From the NCBI RefSeq assembly GCF_000014965.1, contig NC_008554.1, positions 3,832,001-3,896,000 on the forward strand: 64,000 bases of DNA. The letters run 5' to 3'. The position numbers were made by a program, and so were the translations under genes. The notes beneath the pieces were generated by a model. That model made no database searches and had not been told where the DNA came from. It saw only the letters and a list, made by a program, of their open reading frames with translations. Of this stretch, positions 43,021 to 52,259 are shown piece by piece (positions within the stretch are counted from its first letter, which is position 1; every line of letters begins with the position of its first letter). Source of the stretch: Syntrophobacter fumaroxidans MPOB (lineage in GTDB: Bacteria; Desulfobacterota; Syntrophobacteria; Syntrophobacterales; Syntrophobacteraceae).

Positions 43021-44256
43021 ATGCGGACGGAGGTGCCTGCCTCGAATTGCGGCCAAATCGAAGCCGGGTCCCGGAGAAGAAACCTGGTGGTTTCGATGCT
43101 CCGTCACACGATTCACAATCCCCGGCACGTCATGACTCTCCTGCGCGGCGAATATCGCCGGCACGTGGGAATTCGGATGGACCGCAGGCTGCATCCCGGA
43201 ACCAGCGGGCTCCCCGCCAACATCAGCATCAACCTCACCAGGCGGTGCAATCTCAAGTGCGGCATGTGCATTCAGCATCGGCACGCCTCCCCGGCGGCAC
43301 CCGGGTTGACCTGGTTTGACCCGGAGCGGGAATTGCCGGTGTCCGCATGGGTACGCCTGATGGACCGGGTCACGACTTTCCGCCCCGCCCTGTATGTGAC
43401 CGGCGGTGAACCGATGTTGTATCCCGGCTTCGAGGAGTTCATCAAAGAGGCCGGCAGGCGACACCTGTTCGTTCAATTGGCCACCAACGGAACGCTTCTT
43501 TCCGGAAACGCCGGGATGCTCGTGGAAGAGGGGGTGGGAATCGTGATCGTCTCAATGGACGGACCGGCCCGCGTCCATGACGAGGTGCGAGGCCGGCCCG
43601 GGCTTTTCCGGAGAACCTCCGACGGCGTTCGTTCCCTGCTTTCGGCACGCGCGAGGCGGCGCAGCCCCACCCCTGTTGTCGGCATCAACTTCACGATTTC
43701 CAAAACAAATGTGGAATGCATTCAGGACATGGTTCCGATCGCCCTGGAACTGGGGGTCGATTTCCTGCAATTTCAGCACACGATCTTCAGCTCGGCGGCC
43801 CACGTGGCAAGACACAACCGGGTGTTTGCCCGCAAGGCGGCCGGATTGGGCGAGATCCACCTGGTTCATCCCTCCATCCCGGAAGGGGAGTACTACGAGA
43901 GCGACATCGTCGAAGAAGACGTGGGCCGTATCGCCGAAGGTCTCCAAAGGGCGAGAAAGGCGGCGCGCGGTCGCCTGCGGCTTTCTTTCCTGCCCGATCT
44001 CTCCACCGGGATGCTCGAACCTTACTACCTGGATTTGGATCACCCTTTTCCCGGCAAATGCGACACGCTCTGGAAAACGCTCCGGATCATGCCGGACGGC
44101 ACCGTGTCCCCCTGCCTTCACGTCGTGGCGGGAAACGTCGCGCGGCAGTCAATCGATGAAGTATGGAACGGTCCCGGCATGCAACGCTTCCGGGAACTGA
44201 TTGCCGGCCGGCTTTTCCCCGGATGCGCCCGCTGCTGCAACCGAAGCTTTTCCTGA
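43021..44256 (+). CDS. radical SAM enzyme with C-terminal SPASM-like domain
   Basis: 411 aa. Radical SAM cluster CNLKCGMC (C76, C80, C83), then VTGGEPMLYPGF, ATNGTLL and VSMDGPARVHDEVRG. The C-terminal part has SPASM-like cysteines (PFPGKCDTLWKTLRIMPDGTVSPCLH and GCARCCNR) for extra Fe-S clusters. Such enzymes modify peptides or make cofactors and lipids. No precursor peptide is obvious nearby; the small exported protein at 42334 is a conceivable but unsupported partner. The start at 43021 follows GGAGGAG; 42970 is in frame with no comparable site. Confidence 0.82.
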   Translation: MRTEVPASNCGQIEAGSRRRNLVVSMLRHTIHNPRHVMTLLRGEYRRHVGIRMDRRLHPGTSGLPANISINLTRRCNLKCGMCIQHRHASPAAPGLTWFDPERELPVSAWVRLMDRVTTFRPALYVTGGEPMLYPGFEEFIKEAGRRHLFVQLATNGTLLSGNAGMLVEEGVGIVIVSMDGPARVHDEVRGRPGLFRRTSDGVRSLLSARARRRSPTPVVGINFTISKTNVECIQDMVPIALELGVDFLQFQHTIFSSAAHVARHNRVFARKAAGLGEIHLVHPSIPEGEYYESDIVEEDVGRIAEGLQRARKAARGRLRLSFLPDLSTGMLEPYYLDLDHPFPGKCDTLWKTLRIMPDGTVSPCLHVVAGNVARQSIDEVWNGPGMQRFRELIAGRLFPGCARCCNRSFS

Positions 44257-44775
44257 ACGGCCGAGAAGAGGACGCCCGAGGCTTCACCGGCGGGTCGGGC
44301 GGCTCACGAACAGCGATGCCGATCCAATCGGCCGCATGCCCCGCCCGGAGCCGACGAAGCCGGAGTCCGGCGCCCACGGCTCATCATACCGAGGTGCGTT
44401 CAAGATGACGCAACACCTGCCCGGCGGGAGGTGACGTGGTCGGGGATAAACCCCGCCCCTTGCTACGGACCGATGTGCCCGTCAGACGTAGCAAGGGGGG
44501 GGCTTTATGCCCTCCCGCCCAATGCACTCATTTTGAACGCAAAATGGTATCAGACGTCGGAATGTCCCCCAACCGGCATCCGGAAACGGCCCCCTTCTCT
44601 CTGCAGCAAGTTCGATATTCGGCACCTTCGGGATAATTCAATTATCGGAATCCAAAAGGTTGCATTCTCAAATAGGAAACACTAATTTTCTCATCTGGGC
44701 CGGGAACGGCCACTGTGCAGGATTTGTACATCCCGACGCGACGACCGCACACATCATTAATCACAAGGAGGGGAT
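44257..44775. other. intergenic region with MITE-like element and sulfite reductase leader
   Basis: 519 bases. The MITE-like element occupies 44386-44550. A short palindrome GATAATT-C-AATTATC lies at 44632-44646, ahead of the sulfite reductase gene, and could be an operator. No gene supported. Confidence 0.5.
44386..44550. mobile_element. MITE-like foldback element, copy 2
   Basis: 165 bp, same order of blocks as copy 1 at 4269-4430. Left end ATACCGAGGTGCGTTCAAG, right end TTGAACGCAAAATGGTAT, inverted. Inside, CCCCTTGCTACG pairs perfectly with CGTAGCAAGGGG, and GGCGGGAGG with CCTCCCGCC, so the element folds into one long hairpin. The core (GCTTTATGCCCTCCCGCCCA and others) is shared with copy 1. 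No coding capacity. Confidence 0.68.
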
Positions 44776-45450
44776 ATGGCCGGGGACATACTGGAAAAGG
44801 GCGCCATTCTGCAAAGGGACAAGACGAGCTACGCAATCGCTCCTCACGTGCCGGGCGGGATCATCACGGACTTCAACCTGCTCCGCAGGATTGCCGACGT
44901 GGCTGAAAAATACGGGGCCAAAGCCGTTAAACTGACCTCGGCCGAGCGTTTCGCCCTCGTGGGGCTGCGCGAGGAAGACATCGACGGGGTCTGGAATGAG
45001 CTGGGCCTGTCTCCCGGGGCGGCCATCGGCCTCTGCGTCCGGTCCGTGAAAATCTGCCCGGGAACGACCTTCTGCCGCATCGGGGTTCAGGATGCCGTCG
45101 CAATGGGGCTCAAGCTGGACGAGAAGTATCACGGAGTCACCCTGCCCTTCAAATTCAAGATCGGTGTTTCCGGATGCCCGAACAACTGCTCGGAGTCGTC
45201 CATCAAGGATTTTGGTCTGGTGGGGATGCAGAACGGCTGGCGCGTCCTGGCCGGTGGTTTCGTGTCGGGTCTGAAGCCCCGCCTTGCCGATGTGATCGCC
45301 ACCGGTCTCAACGACGAGCAGGCATTGGCCCTGGCGGACAAGGTGATCGACTGGTTTCAGAAAATGGGGAAAACCAAGCGGTTGGGCCGGGTGATCGACG
45401 AGGTCGGCCTGGAGAAGTTTCTGGGAGACCTGGGACTGCCCAACGCGTGA
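44776..45450 (+). CDS. small siroheme sulfite/nitrite reductase-like protein
   Basis: 224 aa, the size of the low-molecular-weight assimilatory-type sulfite reductase of Desulfovibrio. It has the siroheme-4Fe-4S ligands as C94-x5-C100 (CPGTTFC) and C134-x3-C138 (CPNNC). An N-terminal ferredoxin-like half-domain (GGIITDFNLLRRIADVAEKYG) precedes it. No separate ferredoxin domain. It should reduce sulfite, or act as a related siroheme electron carrier, in the cytoplasm. AAGGAGG precedes the start. It appears to be a single-gene unit ending at the terminator at 45568. Confidence 0.87.
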   Translation: MAGDILEKGAILQRDKTSYAIAPHVPGGIITDFNLLRRIADVAEKYGAKAVKLTSAERFALVGLREEDIDGVWNELGLSPGAAIGLCVRSVKICPGTTFCRIGVQDAVAMGLKLDEKYHGVTLPFKFKIGVSGCPNNCSESSIKDFGLVGMQNGWRVLAGGFVSGLKPRLADVIATGLNDEQALALADKVIDWFQKMGKTKRLGRVIDEVGLEKFLGDLGLPNA

Positions 45451-46182
45451 CGTTGGTTGCCACTTGGGCCGGCCGTGTAACCGACGCCGCGCCGTGCTGT
45501 GACGCCGTCCAGCCGGCCCATTCCACATGCGCGCGCAATGCACACCCGGGGAAGCGGCTAGCGAAAAAAGGGGGGAGCCTCCTGTGGAGGCGGCCCCCCT
45601 TGTGCTTTCCGGGGCCTGTTCTTTGAGGAACGGGGTCATGCTTCGTTGCGGAGGACCAGACCGGGTCGCGTCTTGGGGAGATGGCACGACACGCTCGCCG
45701 CACAGCCTGGCAAACCGGCATTGTGCCCGCGCGAACGCGAATCGGCATTACAAGCCAGGAGTCAAACTTCGATCGGACAGCTCCAGCATCGTGTTTTCCA
45801 ATACCTGAAATAGATTTCCATTCATATTAACGATTTGCCCTCGCCTGCCTTTTCCCTTAAGAGTTGAAAGCGTGGCGAACGAGCAGCCCCGGAGGTCGTG
45901 CCCGCGAAGACTGGAGCCCGCAAGGCCCTGGGGAGGCCGGATTCCCGGTCTCGAGGCAATGACGGATGGGGTTGTCGCGTCCCATGTGGGGTGCGCGCAA
46001 GCAATGACGATTCGTATGAGAATGCCCTGGTTTGGCACATCTATGTGATCCGTCGCGACTGTCCGGCTCGGGTCGGTTCGCGGAAACGACGACAACGGCG
46101 TTCGCGGTCGCCGGCGGAGAGCCGCGGGGGTGCCGTCACGGAGGCCCCGGCTCCATGCATTCACGGATATGAGGAACGGAAT
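45451..46182. other. intergenic region with terminator
   Basis: 732 bases. Contains the terminator at 45568-45601. The rest has GC-rich spacer-like runs and no supported gene; the in-frame extension of the activator gene across it lacks homology and a ribosome site. Confidence 0.5.
45568..45601 (+). terminator. GC-rich terminator after sulfite reductase
   Basis: AAGGGGGG and GCCTCC pair with GGAGGC and CCCCCCTT around a three-base loop, with one small bulge; a short T-containing stretch follows. It is 117 bp after the stop codon. Confidence 0.65.
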
Positions 46183-46986
46183 GTGAGCGGCCTTGAAAGC
46201 GTTGCGGGAATCGACATCGGGTCCCGGTCGATTGAGCTGGTGGTGTTTGAAGGCACGCGGCAGATCCGGCAAATGAAGGTGCCGACGACATACGATCCGT
46301 TGGCGCAATGCGAGAAGCTCCTCGACGGGATGAGGGTGGGCCGGGTTGTGGCCACGGGTTACGGCCGGAAGCTTTTTATCGAATCCCTTCGAGGGATTGA
46401 AGTCTCGGCCATCACGGAAATCCAGGCCTATGCGCTCGGAGCGCGATACCTGTTCCCGGAAGTCCGAACGGTGCTTGATATCGGCGGTCAGGACACCAAG
46501 GTGATCCTGCTCGCTCCGCACGGCAGGGTGGCGAAATTCGAGATGAACGACCGCTGTGCCGCGGGGACGGGTAAATTCCTGGAGTTCATGGCGACGGCCC
46601 TGCAGATCCCCCTGGAGGCATTCGGAGAATTTGCCTTGCGGTCGGACAAGCGTATCCAGATCAACAGCATGTGCACGGTATTCGCGGAAAGCGAAGCCAC
46701 CTCGCTCATGGCTCGCGGCGAGCGCGCCGAAAACATCGCCATGGGGCTGCACCTGGCGATCGTTCAGCGGACCGTCGGCATGCTCCGCAGGGTTGGGATG
46801 GAGCCGCCGCTGGTTTTTGCCGGGGGGGTGGCGCACAACCCGTGTGCCGGAAAAGTGCTGGAGGAGCAGTTGAATATTTCGCTTATCATCCCCGACCACC
46901 CCGACATGGTGGGGGCCATCGGCGCTGCCCTCCACGGGATGGCCGGGGCAAAGGAAAGGGGTACCCGTTGCGACCGGAAATCATGA
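46183..46986 (+). CDS. ATP-dependent activator of a CoA-dehydratase/double-cubane enzyme (HgdC family)
   Basis: 267 aa ASKHA ATPase. GIDIGSRSIELVVF (phosphate loop), TVLDIGGQDTKVI and FAGGVAHNP are the nucleotide-binding parts; NDRCAAGTGKFLEFMA and INSMCTVFAESE provide the two cysteines that hold the shared 4Fe-4S cluster in the dimer. It drives an electron into its partner by ATP hydrolysis. The GTG start at 46183 has a GAGGA site; total length matches the family. It overlaps the partner gene by 4 nt (ATGA). Confidence 0.9.
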   Translation: MSGLESVAGIDIGSRSIELVVFEGTRQIRQMKVPTTYDPLAQCEKLLDGMRVGRVVATGYGRKLFIESLRGIEVSAITEIQAYALGARYLFPEVRTVLDIGGQDTKVILLAPHGRVAKFEMNDRCAAGTGKFLEFMATALQIPLEAFGEFALRSDKRIQINSMCTVFAESEATSLMARGERAENIAMGLHLAIVQRTVGMLRRVGMEPPLVFAGGVAHNPCAGKVLEEQLNISLIIPDHPDMVGAIGAALHGMAGAKERGTRCDRKS

Positions 46987-48116
46987 AGGAGTTTGAGCGG
47001 GCCGGCGAACGCTCTCTGCTCAGCCTTGTGGAACACAAGGAGGCGGGGGGGAAAGTCGCGGGAGTCTACTGTCTGTTCGCCCCAACCGAGCTGGTGAGAG
47101 CGGCCGGGGCGATCCCGGTGAGCCTGTGCGGCAAGAAGGAAGCTCCGATCTCTGCCGCCGAAAAGACGCTTCCCCCCAATCTCTGCCCCCTGATCAAGTC
47201 CAGCTATGGGTATGCAGTGACGGACACATGCCCGTATTTTGGGGCTTCGGATTTCATCCTGGGCGAAACCACGTGTGATGGAAAGAAGAAGATGTTCGAG
47301 TTGATGGGAAGGATCAAACCTCTCCATCTCATGCATCTGCCTTTTGACGCCGACGGGGGCCAGGCCTTGGCTTTCTGGGTGCAGGAAATGATCCGGTTAA
47401 AAGGCTTCCTCGAAGAACAGACCGGTCGGAGCGTGGAAGTCCGGGAGTTGAATCGCCAGATCAAGCTCCAGAACGAGGTGAGAAAGCTGCTCTGGCAGAT
47501 ATCCCGCTTCAGCAGGGCCGAAACGGTCCCGTTGTCGGGTCTGGACATGATGACGGTGATGGAAACGAAAAGCTCCTGTTCCGACCTGGAAGCTTATGCC
47601 GTGCTGCTGCGGCAGCTCATCAAGGAACTGGAGGAACGGTGCGCTGCCGGGGTGGCCGTCCATCGACGGGGGGCTCCGCGCATCCTGTTCACCGGTTGTC
47701 CGGTGGGCACGGGATCGGAAAAAGTGCTGCAACTCATCGAGGAATGCGGCGGCGTGATCGTCTCTATGGAAAACTGCACCGGCATCAAGGGTCAGGACCT
47801 GCTTGTGGAGGAGGACACGGCCGATCCGCTGCAGGCGCTGGCAAGGCGCTATCTGCGGATTCCCTGCTCATGCATGACGCCCAATGAGGAACGATTGAAC
47901 CTGATCCGGGGTCTGGTGGAGGATTATCGTGTGCAGGGAGTGGTCGATCTGACCTGGCAATGCTGCCATACCTACAACGTGGAGTCCTTCGTCGTCAGGG
48001 AATTCATCGAGACGCGCCATGGACTGCCGTCCCTGCACATCGAAACGGACTATTCCTCCTCCGACACGGAGCAACTGAGAACCCGGATCGAGGCCTTTTT
48101 GGAACTGATTGCCTGA
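46983..48116 (+). CDS. double-cubane cluster protein / 2-hydroxyacyl-CoA dehydratase-like subunit
   Basis: 377 aa, HgdB/HgdA-like fold of the YjiM/double-cubane type: C68 (NLCPLIKS), C83 (DTCPYFGASDF) and C98 (ETTCDGKKKMFELM), then GCPVGTG, MENCTG, CSCMTPNEER and WQCCHTY. One such gene with one activator, without a separate alpha/beta pair, suits the double-cubane reductase system, whose natural substrate is unsettled, rather than 2-hydroxyglutaryl-CoA dehydratase. It is coupled to the activator gene by an ATGA overlap. Confidence 0.85.
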   Translation: MKEFERAGERSLLSLVEHKEAGGKVAGVYCLFAPTELVRAAGAIPVSLCGKKEAPISAAEKTLPPNLCPLIKSSYGYAVTDTCPYFGASDFILGETTCDGKKKMFELMGRIKPLHLMHLPFDADGGQALAFWVQEMIRLKGFLEEQTGRSVEVRELNRQIKLQNEVRKLLWQISRFSRAETVPLSGLDMMTVMETKSSCSDLEAYAVLLRQLIKELEERCAAGVAVHRRGAPRILFTGCPVGTGSEKVLQLIEECGGVIVSMENCTGIKGQDLLVEEDTADPLQALARRYLRIPCSCMTPNEERLNLIRGLVEDYRVQGVVDLTWQCCHTYNVESFVVREFIETRHGLPSLHIETDYSSSDTEQLRTRIEAFLELIA

Positions 48117-48249
48117 GAGGATGCATTAACTGTTCTCAGGGGCGTCTTCGGTCGACTCAACGGCCTTCGTCTTCTGCGCCGGACGGGCACTGTGCGGGGT
48201 TGTAACGAGAACAGGTTCCACTCGTCCAAAGCTTCGATGGGACAGACCA

Positions 48250-48621
48250 ATGGCTTTTGCCCAGCGGATCGGGTTGTTGCTTTTCCTGTTGGCCACTGCC
48301 GATTTTTTCAGCGTCGCGTCGCCTCACTTTCCCTCTTTCCGGAACGTTTTCAACATATTCGTCCAATCCTCCCCGACGCTGCTTGCGGCGGTGGGTATGA
48401 CCGTGGTCATTGCCACGGCAGGCATCGATCTTTCCGTCGGATCGATCATGGCGCTTAGCGGCATCCTTGCTGCTCTTGCCATGAAAACCCACTCGGCGGG
48501 GGTTGGCGGGGTCGCCGGATCATCCGTGCGGCGTGGGGGAGGCCGGGAGAGAGGATCGCCCGCGGCGGGAATGACGCACGGTCTGGTGGCCGGCGAACGG
48601 GGGACCTTTTCCGCGGGATGA
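48250..48621 (+). pseudogene. truncated RbsC-type sugar ABC permease
   Basis: The first about 80 residues match the N-terminus of ribose/xylose-type permeases (LLATADFFSVASPHFPSFRNVFNIF, TLLAAVGMTVVIATAGIDLSVGSIMALSG), then homology stops around 48500 and a low-complexity, glycine- and arginine-rich tail runs to a stop at 48621. Intact permeases are about 320 aa. No sugar-binding or ATPase partner is present. Probably the remnant of a deleted transporter gene. Confidence 0.7.
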
Positions 48622-48691
48622 AAGGATAGGGGCGATAGTCTTGAGGTAAGGAACCCACAAACGAAAGAATCCGGGAAGGGAGGTTCGAAGC

Positions 48692-49579
48692 ATGATGAGA
48701 AAGTTATTTGGAGCGAGTGCGGCAGCCCTTTTGCTGATGTGGACCGCCAACACGGCCTGTCCGGCGCATGCTGAGAGTGTGATGGACAAGATCGAGAGGA
48801 CCGGCAAAGTCAATATGGGGCACCGGGAAGGCGCGGTTCCCTTTGGCTACATGGACGAAAAAGGGCAATGGGTGGGATTCGACATGGATCTCGGGGCCGA
48901 GCTGGCCAAAGCGCTCGAAACGAAATTCGGTAAGAAGATCGAATATATCAAGACTCCAATGAATCCCAAGAATCGCATTCCTTTGGTGGCCAACGGCACC
49001 GTCGATGTCGGAATCGGCTCCACGACCATTACGCTGGAGCGGGAAGAAGCGGTTGATTTTTCGCTCCCCTATTTCCTGACCGGTACCAAGCTGCTGGTGC
49101 CCAAAGGCAGTCCAATCCGCGATTATCGACAACTGGCCGGCAAAAAGGTGGGTGTCGGCAGCGGTTCCACCGCCAATATCAAAGGGCTGCAAAAGGCCAT
49201 CGATGCCAAGACGATCGATCCGCCCTGCGAAATGGTGCTTTTCGAAGACCATGCCAAGGGGTTCCTGGGATTGCAGCAGGGCAAAATAGATGCCTATTTC
49301 ACCGATGAAGCGATGCTGGCGGGCATGAGGGCAAAAGCTCAGAAACCGGACGACTGGGAAGTCGTGGCACCCTTTCTCACCTACGAGCCCTACGGATTCA
49401 TCCTGCCCAGGGATGACAGCAAGTGGCGGGACTTTGTGAATGCGACGCTCATCAGGATGTACAAGGATGGTACGTTCGAGAAGATCTACAACAAATGGTT
49501 CGGACCCGGCGGGCAATTGGTTCTGCCCATGACCGGAGAGTACAGGATCATGCTCAAAGTCCTCAGTTTTCCCGACTAG
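48692..49579 (+). CDS. polar amino acid ABC transporter substrate-binding protein
   Basis: 295 aa. Signal peptide to about residue 27 (TACPAHAES), then an SBP family 3 domain: GHREGAVPFGYMDEKGQWVGFDMDLGAELAKAL, the NGTVDVGIGSTTITLEREEAVDFSLPYF block and FEKIYNKWFGP near the end. Glutamate/aspartate (GltI) is the likeliest class. GGAGGT precedes the start. First gene of the four-gene importer 48692-51699. Confidence 0.9.
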   Translation: MMRKLFGASAAALLLMWTANTACPAHAESVMDKIERTGKVNMGHREGAVPFGYMDEKGQWVGFDMDLGAELAKALETKFGKKIEYIKTPMNPKNRIPLVANGTVDVGIGSTTITLEREEAVDFSLPYFLTGTKLLVPKGSPIRDYRQLAGKKVGVGSGSTANIKGLQKAIDAKTIDPPCEMVLFEDHAKGFLGLQQGKIDAYFTDEAMLAGMRAKAQKPDDWEVVAPFLTYEPYGFILPRDDSKWRDFVNATLIRMYKDGTFEKIYNKWFGPGGQLVLPMTGEYRIMLKVLSFPD

Positions 49580-49591
49580 CGGCGGGTCCTC

Positions 49592-50314
49592 ATGCTTCAT
49601 TACGATTTCGACTGGAGTGTTCTTTGGCGCCACCCATACGGGAAAATGCTGCTACAGGGTGTATGGACCACGGTTCATCTGTCGCTGCTGGCCTGGGCCA
49701 TCGCCCTGCCGGTCGGCGTGGCGATCGCGCTGTGCAGGATCATGCCCTGCCGGGCGGCCCGGCTGGTGGGTGGCGCCTATGTGGAGACTCTGCGCAACAT
49801 CCCCTTATTGGTCCAGCTGTTTTTCTGGTATTTCGCCGTCCCTTCGCTCCTGCCCGGGAAAACGGAGCGGTGGCTTTATGCCAATGTCCGTGACCTGTCT
49901 TATGTCCTGGGCGTTCTGGCGTTGGGGACCTACACCGCGGCCCGGGTCGCGGAAGCGGTGCGATCCGGGCTCCTGGCGGTGCCCGCCGGTCAGTTCCGGG
50001 CAGCCCTTTCCACCGGCTTGAGCCCCGCCGGAACTTACCGGCATGTGATCCTGCCCTATGCCCTCCGGGTCGTGATTCCCCTGTTGAGCACGGAGTTCCT
50101 GACCTGTTTCAAGAATTCATCGCTCGCCATGACGATCGGCGTCATGGAGACGACGGGCATGGCCAACTACATCGATTCGTTCACCTTTCACGGCCTGGAA
50201 ACCACCACGGCCGCCAGCCTGGTGTATCTTTTGACGAGCCTGTCGGTGATTGTGCTGATGGGCCGGATCGAGAGTAAGATGCGCATCCCCGGTATGATCG
50301 CGCGAGAGAGCTAG
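49592..50314 (+). CDS. amino acid ABC transporter permease (GltJ-like)
   Basis: 240 aa with five to six membrane helices and the His/Glu/Gln permease pattern: TVHLSLLAWAIALPVGVAIAL, ETLRNIPLLVQLFFWYFAVPS, and the EAA loop RAALSTGLSPAGTYRHVILPYALRVVIPLL. It follows the binding protein by 12 bp. With the next gene it forms the membrane channel of a polar amino acid importer. Confidence 0.9.
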   Translation: MLHYDFDWSVLWRHPYGKMLLQGVWTTVHLSLLAWAIALPVGVAIALCRIMPCRAARLVGGAYVETLRNIPLLVQLFFWYFAVPSLLPGKTERWLYANVRDLSYVLGVLALGTYTAARVAEAVRSGLLAVPAGQFRAALSTGLSPAGTYRHVILPYALRVVIPLLSTEFLTCFKNSSLAMTIGVMETTGMANYIDSFTFHGLETTTAASLVYLLTSLSVIVLMGRIESKMRIPGMIARES

Positions 50315-50317
50315 AGC

Positions 50318-50974
50318 ATGGACCTGCAGGTCATTGCACGAAACCTGGAATTCATGGCCGGAGGTCTTGTGGTCACGTTCGAGATCACCGCCGTTGCCCT
50401 GGCCGGCGGCTTGCTCTGGGGCATTCTCCTCGGTCTGGGCCGCCTGTCCCGGATACCCTGGATTTACTATCCGGTGACCGTGTACGTTCATTTTTTCCGA
50501 AGCCAGCCCCTCATCCTGGTCATTTTCTGGTTCTATTTCCTGGTCCCCGTCATGACCGGGAAACCCCTGGGCGCATTCGTATCGACTCTCATCGCCTTTG
50601 TTGCCTTCGAAGCGGCCTATTTCGCCGAAATCGTCCGGGGTGGAGTGCAGTCCGTGTCCGGGGGGCAGGCCGCCGCCGGGTATTCCTGCGGGCTCAGGTA
50701 TCACCAGGTGCAGCTGTACATCATTCTCCCCCAGGCCCTGAGAAACATGCTGCCGGCTCTCACCACGCAGGCCGTCGTAATCTTTCAGGATACCTCGCTG
50801 GCTTATGTCATCGGGCTGCGGGAGTTTCTGCGCCGCGTGAACCTGGTCGACACGCGCGAGGCCCGCTCCATTGAGCTCTACCTTTTTGCGGGAACGGTCT
50901 ATCTCGTCCTCTGTTTCCTCGGCTCCGCGGCGGCGCGCCGACTTGAAAGACGCAGGGAGGTCAGCCTGTCGTGA
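50318..50974 (+). CDS. amino acid ABC transporter permease (GltK-like)
   Basis: 218 aa, second permease of the importer, with [43 protein letters not shown] and the EAA loop [32 protein letters not shown]. It begins 3 bp after the first permease and overlaps the ATPase by 4 nt. Confidence 0.9.
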   Translation: MDLQVIARNLEFMAGGLVVTFEITAVALAGGLLWGILLGLGRLSRIPWIYYPVTVYVHFFRSQPLILVIFWFYFLVPVMTGKPLGAFVSTLIAFVAFEAAYFAEIVRGGVQSVSGGQAAAGYSCGLRYHQVQLYIILPQALRNMLPALTTQAVVIFQDTSLAYVIGLREFLRRVNLVDTREARSIELYLFAGTVYLVLCFLGSAAARRLERRREVSLS

Positions 50975-51699
50975 TCGAAATCAGGAATCTCAGCCTGTGG
51001 TACCGCAAGGATCACAAGGTGATCGACGACGTCTCGGCCCGCATCCCCAAGGGAAGGACGGTGGTGATCTGCGGTCCCAGCGGTTCCGGAAAGAGTTCCC
51101 TGTTGAGGTGCATCAACGGGCTGGAGCGCTTCCAGGAGGGCGAAATCATCATCGACGGCCAGTCCTTGAGATCACGCGAAACCGATATCCACAAGCTTCG
51201 GGCAAAGATCGGCATGGTTTTTCAGCACTTCGAGCTCTACCCGCACATGACCGTGCTCGACAACATCACCCTGGCTCCTCGAAAGGTTTTGAACCAATCG
51301 GAAAAAGACGCTGAAAACAAGGCGATGCAGCTCCTGACGCGCGTGGGAATTCCCGACAAGGCCTCCAGGTACCCGGGAGAGCTGTCCGGGGGACAGCAAC
51401 AGCGGGTTGCCATTGCCAGGAGCCTGGCTATGGAACCGAAAGCCATGCTCTTTGACGAACCGACTTCGGCCCTTGACCCGGAGATGATCAAGGAGGTCCT
51501 CGATGTCATGATCGATCTGGCAAAGAGCGGGATGACCATGGTTGTGGTCACGCACGAGATGGGGTTCGCCCGGGAGGTGGCCGACGAAGTGGCGTTCATG
51601 GATCATGGGCGTTTTGTGGAACGAAAGCCGGCAGGAACGTTCTTTGAGTGCCCCGAAAACCCGAGAACCAGGGAATTCTTGAGCAGGATATTGAAGTAG
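50971..51699 (+). CDS. amino acid ABC transporter ATPase (GltL-like)
   Basis: 242 aa ABC ATPase: Walker [19 protein letters not shown] (about 35-52), Q-loop [17 protein letters not shown], signature [17 protein letters not shown], Walker [17 protein letters not shown] and the H-loop [12 protein letters not shown] start with ATPase-gene overlap (4 nt) on the preceding permease. It energises the polar amino acid importer. Confidence 0.93.
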   Translation: MIEIRNLSLWYRKDHKVIDDVSARIPKGRTVVICGPSGSGKSSLLRCINGLERFQEGEIIIDGQSLRSRETDIHKLRAKIGMVFQHFELYPHMTVLDNITLAPRKVLNQSEKDAENKAMQLLTRVGIPDKASRYPGELSGGQQQRVAIARSLAMEPKAMLFDEPTSALDPEMIKEVLDVMIDLAKSGMTMVVVTHEMGFAREVADEVAFMDHGRFVERKPAGTFFECPENPRTREFLSRILK

Positions 51700-52028
51700 C
51701 CCGCGTCGCAGGCACATGGTGGCATCCGGGAGAGGAATCGCACGGATTTTCCGGGTATGCGGCAACCGGAACCGGCGGAAGCGAAATCCGCGTCCATGCG
51801 AATCAGGCACGGCCGGCAACGATAGTATCGCCTATGGCAATGCGGCCATCCATCGTAAATATCGATTTTATAATTAATTGGATTTCCTCTAGAATCTCTT
51901 AACCCCCGCGTTCGGCCAAAGAAGAGTCTGCTCGGCGTCAAGTCCGCGGTTTCGTGTGGGTCGCGTGAGCGGCTTCACGCGGCCGGGTGCACCAACAGGA
52001 ACCTTTACCGAGAAGCTTGGTAAGACCG
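51700..52028. other. intergenic region with AT-rich promoter-like patch
   Basis: 329 bases. A TATAAT at about 51870 sits in an AT-rich patch (51855-51900) and may be the -10 of the selenium-related cluster; I saw no matching -35. No gene supported. Confidence 0.45.
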
Positions 52029-52229
52029 GTGGAACTCTATTTTGTCTGTCCTCTGAAGGGAAAGAGCTATTGGACGCGGGACTGGGAGATTGCGGGGGAG
52101 TTGAAAGTCGAGGAGAACCCGCCGGGGACGAGAAGGCTCAAGGGAAAGGTCTCGGTGACCTGCCCTCACTGTGAGTCCAGGCATGTGTACGCAACGGAGG
52201 AGTTGGTCTGTCCTTTGACCCAAACCTGA
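52029..52229 (+). CDS. small zinc-ribbon-like protein
   Basis: 66 aa from a GTG start. ELYFVCPLKGKSYWTRDWEI at the N-terminus, then VTCPHCESRHVYATEELVCPL, giving a CPHC knuckle plus other cysteines that could hold zinc. The ribosome site is weak (GGTAAG). It ends 30 bp before the yedE-like gene and may be co-transcribed. A coding role is plausible but the gene is short and unnamed. Confidence 0.55.
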   Translation: MELYFVCPLKGKSYWTRDWEIAGELKVEENPPGTRRLKGKVSVTCPHCESRHVYATEELVCPLTQT

Positions 52230-52259
52230 ATGGGAGAGCATCTGACGAGGAGGCGGAGA

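Noticed and set aside
45898-46182. 95-residue N-terminal extension of the activator
   Set aside because: Low-complexity arginine-rich sequence without homology; family members begin at the phosphate-loop segment after 46183.
46183-48116. 2-hydroxyglutaryl-CoA dehydratase system
   Set aside because: Only one dehydratase-like subunit is present; the double-cubane type fits better, though not proven.
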